The notes beneath the pieces were generated by a model, which saw only the letters and a list, made by a program, of their open reading frames with translations, did not search any database and was not told the origin of the DNA. A stretch of DNA of 64,000 bases, taken from NCBI GenBank assembly GCA_023052935.1, contig CM041294.1, positions 87,156,616-87,220,615 on the forward strand. The letters are read 5' to 3'. Position 1 is the stretch's first letter. Each line of letters begins with the position of its first letter. Shown piece after piece: positions 45,536 to 55,436 of the stretch. Origin of the DNA: Piezodorus guildinii. Taxonomy: Eukaryota > Arthropoda > Insecta > Hemiptera > Pentatomidae. Made by a program: the position numbers and the translations under genes.

Positions 45536-47226
45536 TACCACAACAACAAAAACTACGTTTAAAAAAATATTTATGAAACTTCTGCAGATACCGCTTACTA
45601 CAACACTTACTCGACAAACGATGAAAACTACCTATATACCACGAAAAACTCATTTAAATAACCATTATCCAGAAGAGGGGGAGCAGCGACTTCCGACAGA
45701 CAAACAAACTTACAACCGACTTAACAACAAACTCAAAAGACAAATTGCTAAATTTTAAGAGAGTATGACAACTTCATTAGTAACGTCTCGACTCATGATG
45801 GAAGCCTGTGGAGACACACCAAAAACCTTACTAAGCATCGGGAGGTGCCAGCACCCCTTCGAAGGGAAGATGGTTCTTGGGCCGTGACTGACGGAGAAAA
45901 ATCCGAACTCTTTGCTAATATCTATCGACTGTTTTTACACAACATACGGGATTCATCAACATTGAACAAGATAACAACGTACTTAACACTTTGGACGAAC
46001 CCTTACAACTGATATTACCGCCACCTTCCTTCACGCCCGCCCAAGTCGCTGAACAAATTAAAAAGCTACCAAAAAGAAAAGCCCCTGGACATGACTTAAT
46101 TAACGCAGAGGTACTCCAGCAAATACCCAGAAAAGATCTGGTGTTTCTGACCACAATTTATAATGCAATACTGAGGAATAACTTCTAACGACTTCTGGAC
46201 AGACTAACTGAAAAAAAATCATATTAACAATTCGGATTTCGAAAACATCACTCAACTCTACACCAACTACATAGAGTGACGGACTACATATCCACGGCAC
46301 TAGAGAACAATTATACACTACTGGCGTATTTCTGGATGTGGCTCAAGCCTTCGACAGAGTATGGCATCAGGGACTTTTCTTCAAACTCAAGACTCTATTT
46401 CCACCTACTTACTACCTTATAATTCTCTCATACCTTTCCGACAGATTTTTCTCCGTCAGGCAGGGATCGGAACTATCTTTTATTCGATCTATCGCAGCAG
46501 GAGTACCCCAAGGTGCAGTGCTTGCCCCACTACTTTATACTATATACACTCATGACATATATTGCACCTCACATCACATCACATCACCTAAAGTCTACGA
46601 CATGAGACGTATCCTCCAGTTTTCTTAGACAACACACAAATCCCACAGACAGACACAGTACACTACCTTGGTTTGACGTTTGACCGTAGAATGACTTCGG
46701 GTCCACATATTAAAAAGAAAAAAATAACCAACAAGCAAAGACTGAGGAGACTTCTTTACTCACTCTTTAAAAAGCACTCAAAACTGAAACTTGGACAAAA
46801 ATTAAAAACATAGACTTACTTACTAAAACCTATTTGGACATACGCATCACAGATATACGGGTTAGTGAAAAAGACCCATATTAACAAACTTCAAATCTTT
46901 CAAGCTAAAACTTTCAGAACAATAACAAAAGCACCATGGTACGTTAGCAACATAACTTTACATACTGACCTTCACATGCCAACCGTCAATGAGCACATAC
47001 GGACACACTACAAGGACATCCGAACACACTCATCAACAGCAGAGTTGGATGAGAGACCTTCTCCTTTAATAATTCTAGCTGACCTGATGCCAGGAGTGGG
47101 TGCCGCTGGGTACTGCTCTCCCTCATGCCTATCATGTCATGTGTATTTTACTACAGCAAATTCACTGATTGTTTATTGTACTATTGACAGGTGTGAATAA
47201 AGATGTAAAGTTATAAAAAAAAAAAA
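45536..47226 (+). pseudogene. J2 Jockey-like ORF2 remnant and 3' end
   Basis: RT segments in several frames: PAQVAEQIKKLPKRKAPGHD at about 46040, a decayed QFGFRKHHSTLHQL-type region at 46225, MAQAFDRVWHQGLFFKLKT at 46338, AAGVPQGAVLAPLLYTIYTHD at about 46495. The catalytic ADD block is lost through a deletion near 46590. The C-terminal part (INKLQIFQAKTFRTITKAP, 46880) precedes a 3' UTR that matches the J2 fragment at 22556-22850, ending 'gtgtgaataaagatgtaaag' and poly(A) at about 47214. The endonuclease is mostly missing. Confidence 0.8.
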
Positions 47227-47690
47227 CATTATTCGACCTATTTGGACCTTTAGCACTGAGCTATGTGGGTCCACTAAACTATTAAGCTCCATCCGCATCC
47301 AATCCTTGCAATCCAAAATCCTACGAAAAATCCTCAATGCTCTTTACATTGTTACTAATAAACTCATCCATAGAGACCTAAATATCCCACTGATTGCAGA
47401 CTTAGCCCGCGATAGATACACCTTTAGTTCCAATACTTTAGTTCCAAACTACCTGCCCACTCAAACCTGCTTGTCCGTAACCTCTCTACAACATATATTC
47501 CTGATAATCTTCCGAGGCGCCTGAAAATGCGTTGGCCACGAGACGAGCTTATAAAATGAACTTTGAAGTTCTATTACTGGATAGCTTCTTCACAAGCCTA
47601 TTCATGCTTATTATTGTAATTCATCTATTTTACTCATTTTATCTGTATATACAGTTATACAAAACCAAAATAACATTTTTAAAAAAATGT
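47227..47690 (+). mobile_element. J1 Jockey-like 3' fragment
   Basis: Directly follows the J2 poly(A). 'attcgacctatttggacctt', 'caatccttgcaatccaaaat', KILRKILNALYIVTNKLIH in the frame at 47306, coding end 'ccgaggcgcctgaaaatgcg', and 3' UTR to about 47690. Confidence 0.75.
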
Positions 47691-47790
47691 AAATGTATCT
47701 AAACATTTTTTAATTGATTTTAACCACAAAGGTAAGTGAATGTAGTGTGTTGCGCGCAACAGATTATTTATTTTAATCATATGTGCAAAA
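47691..47790 (-). repeat. rep-A terminus, reverse
   Basis: 'attgattttaaccacaaagg', 'taagtgaatgtagtgtgttg', 'cgcgcaacagatta'. Confidence 0.75.
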
Positions 47791-48228
47791 TTCTTAAGAA
47801 ACCTCGTCCAAAAATAAAGTTTCTATTCTATACTACATGTAGATAAGAGCTGATATTGAGTAATGTAAATCACAAAGTACATAGTGATGAGCACACTGCC
47901 AACAAATCAGTGACCTTTGCTAATAAGGTTTTGCCACCCGATAATTCAACAGTGTGTTAAGTAGGCCGGGGATCAGGGCATCGATTTCGGAAGCCTTAGA
48001 ATAACCTGCTTTGTCTCTCTCGAAAAAAAAAATACCTGTACGACTACAACCCGTGAAGAGTCAGAGTCTTGGATTCAGTCTTAGTTCGAATTGCTTCTAG
48101 GCCAGGTGATTTTGTCAAGATCACGTACAAACTAATTTTCTCTTTTTCGAGGCCAGTTGATCCCCAGAACGGTTTTCCTACCTATAGTCCCATCAGAATA
48201 AGTAATTACCTGTTATAGTTTGTCGTAA
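47791..48228. other. Unassigned segment left of the provirus
   Basis: Somewhat less AT-rich than its surroundings, not open in any frame. The last bases 'aattacctgttatagtttgtcgtaa' faintly resemble the J1 coding sequence 'aattacatttacccttcgtcgtaa', which would continue at 55705. Confidence 0.4.
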
Positions 48229-48497
48229 ATTATAAACTCCGGACCGTGAAACTTCTTAAAAAAAAATAACTTTATTGGTATAACAATCAGTACAATGGTT
48301 ATAACATATCTAATAGAATAAAGACGCGTACACTTGTAACGGAACTATACTATTGCATACCGGACTCTCGATCTTGACTTGGCGTACTTGACGTGTGTGT
48401 CTTCGCTGTCCTGCACTGGCCTATATATACTAGATAAGTAGTGGTGGGGTAATTATGCTAAGCTTGTGGTTTCTACTGGGGCGTCTGGTGTATAACT
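48229..48497 (-). repeat. 3' LTR of the provirus
   Basis: 269 bp. In element sense it starts AGTTATACACC and ends GTTTATAAT; compare 55437-55704. Contains TATA-like TATATATA and AATAAAG. The last env codons lie inside it. Confidence 0.92.
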
Positions 48498-50107
48498 CCT
48501 CCCTGCCGAAGATTGAAGCTTCCTAGCGAAATGTTGGATGAGTGTGCCCAAGGGTTGAAGGGTGGTTGTTCTGGAACGTCGCCTGGTAACGGCACTTGAT
48601 TTTTTGATCTAAAGAGTCTCTTAAATTTTGAATACTTGAGGTATACGTGATAGAAAAACAGATAAAATACTATGATAGATACAACTAATAGTAACATTAC
48701 AGAGATATCAAAGTTATGATCCCAAGATAAACCTTCTAATTCTATGCTAGAGATTTCTACATGATCTAAATTATGAAAAGATATATTAAAGTGACTATAT
48801 TTATAAATTTCAAAGGAATATGACATAGGTAGTATACTAATATCCTTATTTCTAGTAATATTTACAAAAGAATCATTATATCCTAGTTTTAATACACAAG
48901 TTTTGGGAATAGGAATAGGTAAGGAAGTGTTAGGTTGAGGGTACAATACATGCTGATCATATAGTATATATATATCAATATCTTCTATATATTTAATAAA
49001 AGGAGTTGGGTTAGTAAGGGTAATAGTTTTACAAAAGCTAATATTATTTCTAATAATATGATTAATACAAGGGTTAGTATTAATATTTACATTTGTACAA
49101 TAGTAATTTCTTTTGATAAAAGAACAGTTTGCATTATATGTTTCATTATGCGAAAATAAAATAAAATTATTTGGTACAATGGTAGTTACAAGGTTATTTT
49201 CGTGGATAGAAGGTACAGATAATAAATATAAAGTTGATAGTTTTTTACTTTGTTTTGGAATTGATAAAATATAATGAATAGTACCATTTCTAATGGCACA
49301 GTGGATTTTGCTAGTTAACCATAATGTTTCTAAGTCCTTACTGATGTAATTTTGTTTCAAATCGGTGTGTTTAATGATATCCGCATGTGGTATGCCGAGC
49401 CTACACATTTCTAAAGAATTTCCTATGTCCAGAATTCTGATTGTAATATAATTTATAACGGAGTAAAGTTCTTCTAGATGTATCTTGTATTTGTTCTTGT
49501 CAGTCTGTGTAATGACCTCACCTAATTTTTGATTGTTTTTGTTTATGATCTGAATGTCCTCATTGAACTTGGAAATCATTTTCTTATTTATTGTAAGTTC
49601 TTGGATTAAATTATTTTGAAGGTGGTTTTCATTTTGTTGGAGGTTTTCAATAAGCGAATCGAATCTTTCTTTATCGGATGCGTCGAGGTTTCCGGTTATC
49701 CATTTAATTGCTGTACCGAGACCGTTAATTATTCCGCGTTTATTTATATTATGCGAGGTTAATGTTTCTATTTTATTTTCTAAATAAATAATTTGTTTGA
49801 TCGTTAAATTGTAAATTGATTCCTTAGCGAGGAAGTGAATTAAGCCTTGTTTTATGGTCTGGATATTATCAATTAGGTCGAAGAAATGCAGATAATGGAT
49901 TACTGTGTCGTACTGTTCAATGATGAAAGAGTCGGCGAGTTTAAAAGTCACTAGTCCTCCAGATTTAGTCACGTAAGTATTTTGAAAGGCTACTACTGTC
50001 TGAGTCGCTATCAGAACTGCCCAAATCAGCGGCTTCGTCATCTGAAAGCAGAACATATACTTTCTCACGGGCTTTCCTGGGCCTCCTAACGTTTTTGCAA
50101 TGTGCAT
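48473..50107 (-). CDS. env: Errantivirus Env, F-like fusion glycoprotein
   Basis: 544 codons from the first Met, intact. It would be a membrane glycoprotein in viral particles. A better start is Met23 (codon 50039-50041): it directly follows a splice-acceptor-like TTCTGCTTTCAG and opens a signal peptide (PLIWAVLIATQTVVAF). A dibasic site, KR at residues 123-124, precedes GIINGLGTAIKWITGNLDAS, the conserved fusion-peptide region of F-like envelopes. A long helical region (about 145-230) follows, then Cys-containing ectodomain segments with several N-x-S/T sites, a transmembrane segment near 468-486 and a cytoplasmic tail of about 58 residues. It overlaps the end of pol by 143 nt, and its stop lies within the 3' LTR. 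Expression is presumably from a spliced RNA. Confidence 0.9.
   Translation of the reverse strand: MHIAKTLGGPGKPVRKYMFCFQMTKPLIWAVLIATQTVVAFQNTYVTKSGGLVTFKLADSFIIEQYDTVIHYLHFFDLIDNIQTIKQGLIHFLAKESIYNLTIKQIIYLENKIETLTSHNINKRGIINGLGTAIKWITGNLDASDKERFDSLIENLQQNENHLQNNLIQELTINKKMISKFNEDIQIINKNNQKLGEVITQTDKNKYKIHLEELYSVINYITIRILDIGNSLEMCRLGIPHADIIKHTDLKQNYISKDLETLWLTSKIHCAIRNGTIHYILSIPKQSKKLSTLYLLSVPSIHENNLVTTIVPNNFILFSHNETYNANCSFIKRNYYCTNVNINTNPCINHIIRNNISFCKTITLTNPTPFIKYIEDIDIYILYDQHVLYPQPNTSLPIPIPKTCVLKLGYNDSFVNITRNKDISILPMSYSFEIYKYSHFNISFHNLDHVEISSIELEGLSWDHNFDISVMLLLVVSIIVFYLFFYHVYLKYSKFKRLFRSKNQVPLPGDVPEQPPFNPWAHSSNISLGSFNLRQGGVIHQTPQ
48498..48508 (-). promoter_or_regulatory. Polypurine tract of the provirus
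   Basis: Element-sense GGCAGGGAGG lies immediately before the 3' LTR start AGTTATA and also codes for Env residues near the C-terminus. Confidence 0.8.
50042..50053 (-). promoter_or_regulatory. Candidate 3' splice site for env mRNA
   Basis: Element-sense TTCTGCTTTCAG directly before ATG of Env Met23: a pyrimidine-rich stretch and AG. A possible donor, GAGGTATAA, lies in the leader near 55168-55176. Splicing is inferred from how known errantiviruses make env. Confidence 0.5.
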
Positions 50108-53023
50108 GCACTATTTTATCTTTATCCTGAAAAGTTAATACGGGCTTGTATAGATTTTCATTTTTATTCCTAACGCGTCTCTTTACAAATGCTTCGCCAG
50201 TGATTTCCGGTGGGTCTTCGCGGTTTTTATTTAGACGTTCGGTTCTTTGTTCCTTTTCTTCCGAGATTTTGGTATTAGCTAATTTATGAATGATATTTAA
50301 TTTTTCATGATATTTTTGTACAAGGTTTTCTTTAATTAATTTCTCGTCGCGATCCGGATCGACAATTTTTCCGAAAGTTATTTCATTAGGCGTTAATTTT
50401 AAATTTTTATTTAGCGTTTCATTAAAAGTTCTAATCGCGATATTAACATTACTTTCTAGACTGTTTTTAGGATTTTCCTCTTTGATTATTCGCAACAATT
50501 CTATCAAGGTTGAATGTGCTTTATTTAATATGCCTAAAGAATTAGAGTTATTCGAAACGGTGTAATGACAAATTATGCCTAGACTTTCTAACAAATTTTG
50601 AATTAAGCCATTTTTGTACTCTCTACCTTGATCCATAGTAATTTGTATCGGTGGTGGGTATAAAGCCAAATATTTAGTAATTACGTTATGAATATTAGTA
50701 GCATTGTTTGCTCTAATTACTTCCGCGTATAATCGTTTTGAAAAGTTATCGATAATGGTTATAATGAATTTTTTCTCATAATATAGCGTGTCGATCATTA
50801 AATATTCAAACGGTCCTTCCGGAGTTGGTGTAATTTGGAAATTTGGTTTTATCGGTCGTCTTTCATATTTTGTCTTCGGGGAAATAATAATAACGCTTTA
50901 ATTTTTCGTAGGTTTCCATTATTCCGCGGTGGCACGATTTTCCGACATGATAGTTTTCGATTAGATTAATTTGTTCGGCTTTGTCCGGAATGTCAATGAG
51001 TTTCATTTTGTACCTTTTTATTCTAACGGTTGGACATTTTTCTTCTATAAAATTAGAAATTTTATTAAATATTCCTTCATAATCGTCTCTTACCGTCTCT
51101 ACGTTGGGCTCGCAATAAATACCGTATGTTCCATTGGGCTTTACTATTTCCTGTAATTTGTCCTCTAAGTCATTTTTCCAAGGGTAGGCCGTTTCAATTT
51201 TGTACCGAAATTTATTGAATGGTCTTTCTACTTGCATATCTTCATTTCCGCGAGTTATAAAGATTTGATATTTTTCTACATTGATAGGTCTGTCTGTCAC
51301 TATAAAAATCTGGTTATGGCTACTTTCTTGTGAATGCTGAGTAGCAAGACTCTCAGCGTCATTAACATTTTCGGTTTCCTGGGCTGCCGGTAATGCGTTC
51401 TCTATGTCATTTAATAATTGTTGATATTCCGATGTGTTAGGGGAGAGCAAAGGTTCATCACTACTAATTAAATTATCAATTTCCATATCGATGTCTTCCA
51501 CCTCGTTTAGTTCATATGTTTTTGTATTATTTTCTATTTTTATTCTACTTAAAGCATCCGCGACTTGGTTTGACCTTCCTTGCACGTATTTAATATCGAA
51601 GCTAAATTCGTTTTGTAGAAATATCCACTTCATTATCCGCGTGTTATTATTTTTCATGGAGAATATCCATTGTAAGGGCTTATGATCCGTGTGAAGGGTA
51701 AAGTGTTGACCGTACAAATAGGGTTTGAAATGTTTACAGGCGTAAACTATGGCAAATAATTCTCTCTCGATAGTGGAGTAACGCGATTCTGTATTAGATA
51801 GTGTTTTGGAGGCAAAAGCTATAGGGTGTTCTTTTCCGTCAATTATTTGTGAGAGTACCGAGCCCACGGCGATTTGGCTGACATCAGTTGTAAGAATCAT
51901 TGGCTTCGCGAAATCTGGGTAAACTAATATCGGTGAATTTAAAAGGAGAGATTTTAAGTTGTTAAACGCGTTTAAGTAGGATTCGGGATTTATATTATTC
52001 TCGGATTTTCTAAGACAGCTTGTTAAGGGTTGCGCGATTTGTGCATAATTTTTAATAAATTTTCTATAATAGCCGGTCAAACCAAGGAATTGTTTGATTT
52101 CTTTTTCCGATTTCGGCAGTGGAAATTTTTCGATTGCTTCTAGTTTACGGGGGTCAGTTTTGATTCCGTCTGGTGTTAGTACATGACCTAAAAATGGTAA
52201 TTCTGAATGGAAAAATTCGGTTTTAGATAATACTATTGATAAGTCATGTTTGTGCAATTTTGAAAGGAGATTATCTAAATGTCGAAAGTGCTCTTCTTTA
52301 GTTTTAGAAAAAACAATTATGTCATCAATATACACTAATACGTTGGAGTTGTTGGCTAATAATGAATTCATTGCTCGTTGAAACGTTGGGGGTGCGTTAC
52401 ATAGACCGAAGGGCATTCTGGTAAATTCATAGTGCCCTGTATCCGTTGAGAAGGCGGTTTTTGGTATGGAGTCTTCGTCCATCTACATTTGGTGAAATCC
52501 CGAGGCTAAATCGATTGCTGAGAAAAATTTAGAGCCGTTTAATTGATTTAATAAGTCTTCAATATTAGGAAGAGGGAATTTGTCCGGTATTGTTTCTGCG
52601 TTGAGTTTTCTATAGTCGATTACCACACGAATTTTTCTTTTACCGTTCTCCGAAGGAGATGATTTTTTTGGTACTACCCAAATGGGGCTGTTATAAGGAG
52701 AATTGCTTTCGCGAATTATGCCGTTGTCTAGTAATGTTTGGATCTCCAAGTTCACTTCGTTTTTAAATTGTTGGGGGTATCTGTAATTTCTAGTGTATAT
52801 TGGTTGATCTGTTTTAAGTGGAATTTTGTGTTTTAATAAATTTGTTTTTCTTAATTTTTCGTTTTCTTTCTTGATTACTCTTGGATATTTATTTAACAAC
52901 TTAATAACCGAATGCTGATCGTTTTGATCAAGGTGCGAATTTCTTAAGTGTTCCTCTACGTTAATTATATTTAGTTCTTTTTAATTATTAGTATGACTAT
53001 TTTTTGATCCATAGCTTTCATCA

Positions 53024-53400
53024 TTGGTTTCATTATTATTATTATTTTCATTTCTTAATTCATTATTATTTATTAACCTTTCACTATTATTTTCCATTAT
53101 TATTCCTTTATTGTTTCCATTTCTTATTATATCATTATTTCCATTTTTTATTCCATTATTATTTTCATTTTTTATTCCATTATTAATTTCATTTTTTAAT
53201 CCATTATTATTTATTAACCTTTCATTATTATTTTCCATTATCATTCCTTTATTATTTCCATTTCTTATTACATCATTATTTCCATTTTTTATTCCATTAT
53301 TATTTTCATTTTTTATTCCATTATTATTTTCATTTTTTAATCAATTATTATTTATTAACCTTTCATTATTATTTTCCATTATCATTTTTCTATCATTTAT
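53024..53400 (-). repeat. 141-bp Asn-rich tandem repeat within pol
   Basis: The marker 'tattaacctttca' starts at 53071, 53212 and 53353: an exact 141-bp (47-codon) period. Smaller 15-30-bp units (NNGIKNEN, NNxIxNGN) lie inside. The repeat keeps the pol frame and lies between protease and RT; one unit carries the TGA stop (GGA to TGA by comparison with its neighbour). Confidence 0.88.
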
Positions 53401-53930
53401 TATCCATTTATTATTAGTTTCCATTTTCATTTCTTTATAATTCATTAATGTTTTATTATTCTTTAGTCCGACGTTATAACCATTATTATTGTCCACTCTT
53501 ATTTCTTTATCACTTATTAACATTTTATCATTATTACTATTATTATTTGTTTCATTTATTTTAGTTATTTTACCGTTTTTGATACGAACATTTTCAATTA
53601 ACATTTCATCACTATTTTCAAAGTTCATTTTCATCCCGATGGTTCTAATAGTGCCGATCCCGAGTAACAAATCATATTTTTTATTAAAATCAAAAATTTT
53701 ACATTTAATTAATAGTTCTTTTTGTAACCCTAATCTAGGCGCGAGATCTATGAAGATCGCTCCGTCTCCCGCCTTGCTTCCGTTAGGTGTTTTAACAATA
53801 AATTTTTCCGGTAGTATTTTCGCGTCTTTCGGTACGGAATTTGGATTTATGTAACTAATTTGCGATCCGGTATCAACCATCCATTTATTTCCCGTTAGGT
53901 CCGTAAATTCAACTAGATCATCACAAACGT

Positions 53931-55121
53931 TTAGGTAGTATTCGGCGGATCCGGTTCCGGCCTTCCTAGCTCTAAAAAATGTTCAAATTTTTTTTCTAGT
54001 TCCGCGATTCTCGATTTTAACTCGTAATTTTCATCTTCTAAATGATGCACTTCATTACTACGCACGGTTCGCATAGAAACAGTATTCTGGGAGTTCGGAT
54101 TAAACGGTTTTGAAGGGAACGGATTATGTCTTTTATCATTTTCCCGCCATTTATTTTTGTCATGCCAAGATTGTCGCGAATATTGCCTAGAAGGATTCTC
54201 TTCTGGCCTGTACGAATTTTGAGGCTGATGATAATTTCGGCTTTCGTGATAACGCGAGTTTTCAATAGGTTGTCGCCAGTCGCGATATTCCCGGTTGTAA
54301 TTTTGATTAAACGGTTTTTTATAATTTTGATAGCTGTTATTATGATTCGGACGATTATTTTTATAATGTTCGTATCTTTTCTGTTCGAAGTTATTATTAT
54401 TTCTTTTAAAATCTTTAATTGGTTGTTGACTATAATTTGAATATGTGTTTTCCCTACGAGACATGTATAGTGTTTGGTCAAGTCCGTACAGTCTCTCCAT
54501 TATGTCGGAACACCTATTGAGGATTGCATTTCTAATTTGGTCCACGTCAGTCAGTATCATGTGATTTAAGAAATCGGAGAGTGCCGGGTGTAAATTGTGC
54601 AAAATATGGCTATTTATTTCCCTATCTTGACATCTTATCATAGCTGTTTTGTCTGTTATTTCGTCATCAAACTGAATTCTTGAGAATATTAAAGATCTAA
54701 TTTTTGCGATTCTATTAATAAAGTCAATTGGATGTTCTTTTTTATACGGGAATGTGTGCATTAATTCTCTTTTTAACTGTTCTACCGTCCTAGACTCTTT
54801 GAATTGTTGAGTTAAATAATGAAGTAATTCTGATACCGATGTGAATGTATTTGTTAATAAGCAGTCCCTAGCAAATCCTTTTAATTTTGATTTTACGATA
54901 GTTAATAATTGATCATGGTTTCTCTCTTTTAAGGTATTATTATCTGTACAAACGTTATTATAAATTTGTTTTACATCATTTACAAAAAACACAACATCAT
55001 ATGGGTTACCGTCAAATTCTGATAAATGGCCGTAATTTTCTTTAGTCATTTGATATGTGATTGCCATGCTTCTAGTTTGAATATTCCTAACTTCAATTAA
55101 TCTATCGGTGGTTTTTCCCAT
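53931..55121 (-). CDS. gag: Errantivirus Gag (capsid)
   Basis: 396 residues, intact; forms the particle around the element RNA. The N-terminal 200 residues hold the capsid fold segments seen in gypsy gags (EFDGNPYDVVFFVNDVKQ near 34-51; TFPYKKEHPIDFINRIAKI near 124-142). Residues about 225-345 are very rich in Asn, Tyr, Arg and Gln with no Cys knuckle, which would supply RNA binding through charge. The C-terminus has a short coiled coil (DENYELKSRIAELEKKFEHF, about 362-381) that ends at the frameshift site. First in-frame ATG; the 5' leader is about 300 nt. Its relation to the gag of the 41.6-kb element is visible in the FDG-x-P region. Confidence 0.92.
   Translation of the reverse strand: MGKTTDRLIEVRNIQTRSMAITYQMTKENYGHLSEFDGNPYDVVFFVNDVKQIYNNVCTDNNTLKERNHDQLLTIVKSKLKGFARDCLLTNTFTSVSELLHYLTQQFKESRTVEQLKRELMHTFPYKKEHPIDFINRIAKIRSLIFSRIQFDDEITDKTAMIRCQDREINSHILHNLHPALSDFLNHMILTDVDQIRNAILNRCSDIMERLYGLDQTLYMSRRENTYSNYSQQPIKDFKRNNNNFEQKRYEHYKNNRPNHNNSYQNYKKPFNQNYNREYRDWRQPIENSRYHESRNYHQPQNSYRPEENPSRQYSRQSWHDKNKWRENDKRHNPFPSKPFNPNSQNTVSMRTVRSNEVHHLEDENYELKSRIAELEKKFEHFLELGRPEPDPPNTT
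53973..53979 (-). promoter_or_regulatory. Candidate -1 ribosomal frameshift heptamer T TTT TTA
   Basis: In the gag frame the codons read CAT TTT TTA, so the heptamer T TTT TTA is in the proper X XXY YYZ phase. After a -1 slip the reading is open through the gag stop (53931-53933) into protease. A second in-phase heptamer, A AAA AAA, lies at 53988-53994 just upstream. The downstream 40 nt are GC-rich for this region (ggaaggccggaaccggatcc), which could support a stem. Confidence 0.75.
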
Positions 55122-55418
55122 ATACTTAAAATAAAATAAAAATAAAAATAAAATTAGTTACAAGATTATTATACCTCAAGTATTCTTCTAAGATGAGCCT
55201 GACGTCCTCTTTGTAGTTTATAAAAATGTTCGGACTGGGGTGAAACTCTTGAAGTACCTGAGCTGCGTCTCGTAAGCGGTGCCTTCAGTCTGCTGTAGTA
55301 CCAGAGGTCTTCTAATCGCTGCAGTATTCTTGATAGTGCAGACGATGGAGTCTTCCTGTGGTCTTGAGACGGAACAATGGCTAAGTACGGTTACGATTCC
55401 CACAACTAGTCTAACCCA
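55122..55418 (-). other. Leader between primer site and gag
   Basis: Untranslated leader of about 300 nt; no long frame of its own beyond a 61-codon shadow. Likely holds the splice donor and packaging signals, none of which can be proven here. Confidence 0.6.
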
Positions 55419-55436
55419 GTCCCTGTTCGGGCGCCA
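55419..55436 (-). promoter_or_regulatory. Primer-binding site, tRNA-Lys
   Basis: Element-sense TGGCGCCCGAACAGGGAC directly after the 5' LTR: 18 nt identical to the well-known tRNA-Lys(3) primer site of lentiviruses. It fixes the LTR end at ...TATAAT. Confidence 0.92.

Larger units (their letters stand above)
49965..53972 (-). pseudogene. pol: Errantivirus Pol (protease-RT-RNase H-integrase), disabled
   Basis: Entered from gag by -1 frameshift. Protease with MVDTGSQISYI (53880-53848); then an Asn-rich repeat linker (52981-53400); RT with VVIDYRKLNAETIPDKFPLP, LVYIDDIIVFSK at about 52340-52305; RNase H with TTDVSQIAVGSVLSQ, ERELFAIVYACKHF and LHTDHKPLQW; a linker; a partial zinc domain (HVGKSCH); and an integrase core with D at 50792-50790 and D at 50633-50631. 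Breaks: TGA 53341-53343, TAA 52981-52983, TAG 52483-52485 (inside the RT SGFHQ region), and a frame change near 50865-50800 with loss of the C-x2-C half of the zinc domain. The third catalytic integrase residue is Asn (50523-50525). Confidence 0.92.

Noticed and set aside
53004..53440. Plus-strand frames of 60 and 138 codons (Leu/Ser/Phe-rich)
   Set aside because: Antisense shadows of the Asn-rich repeat in pol; their composition follows from the repeat.
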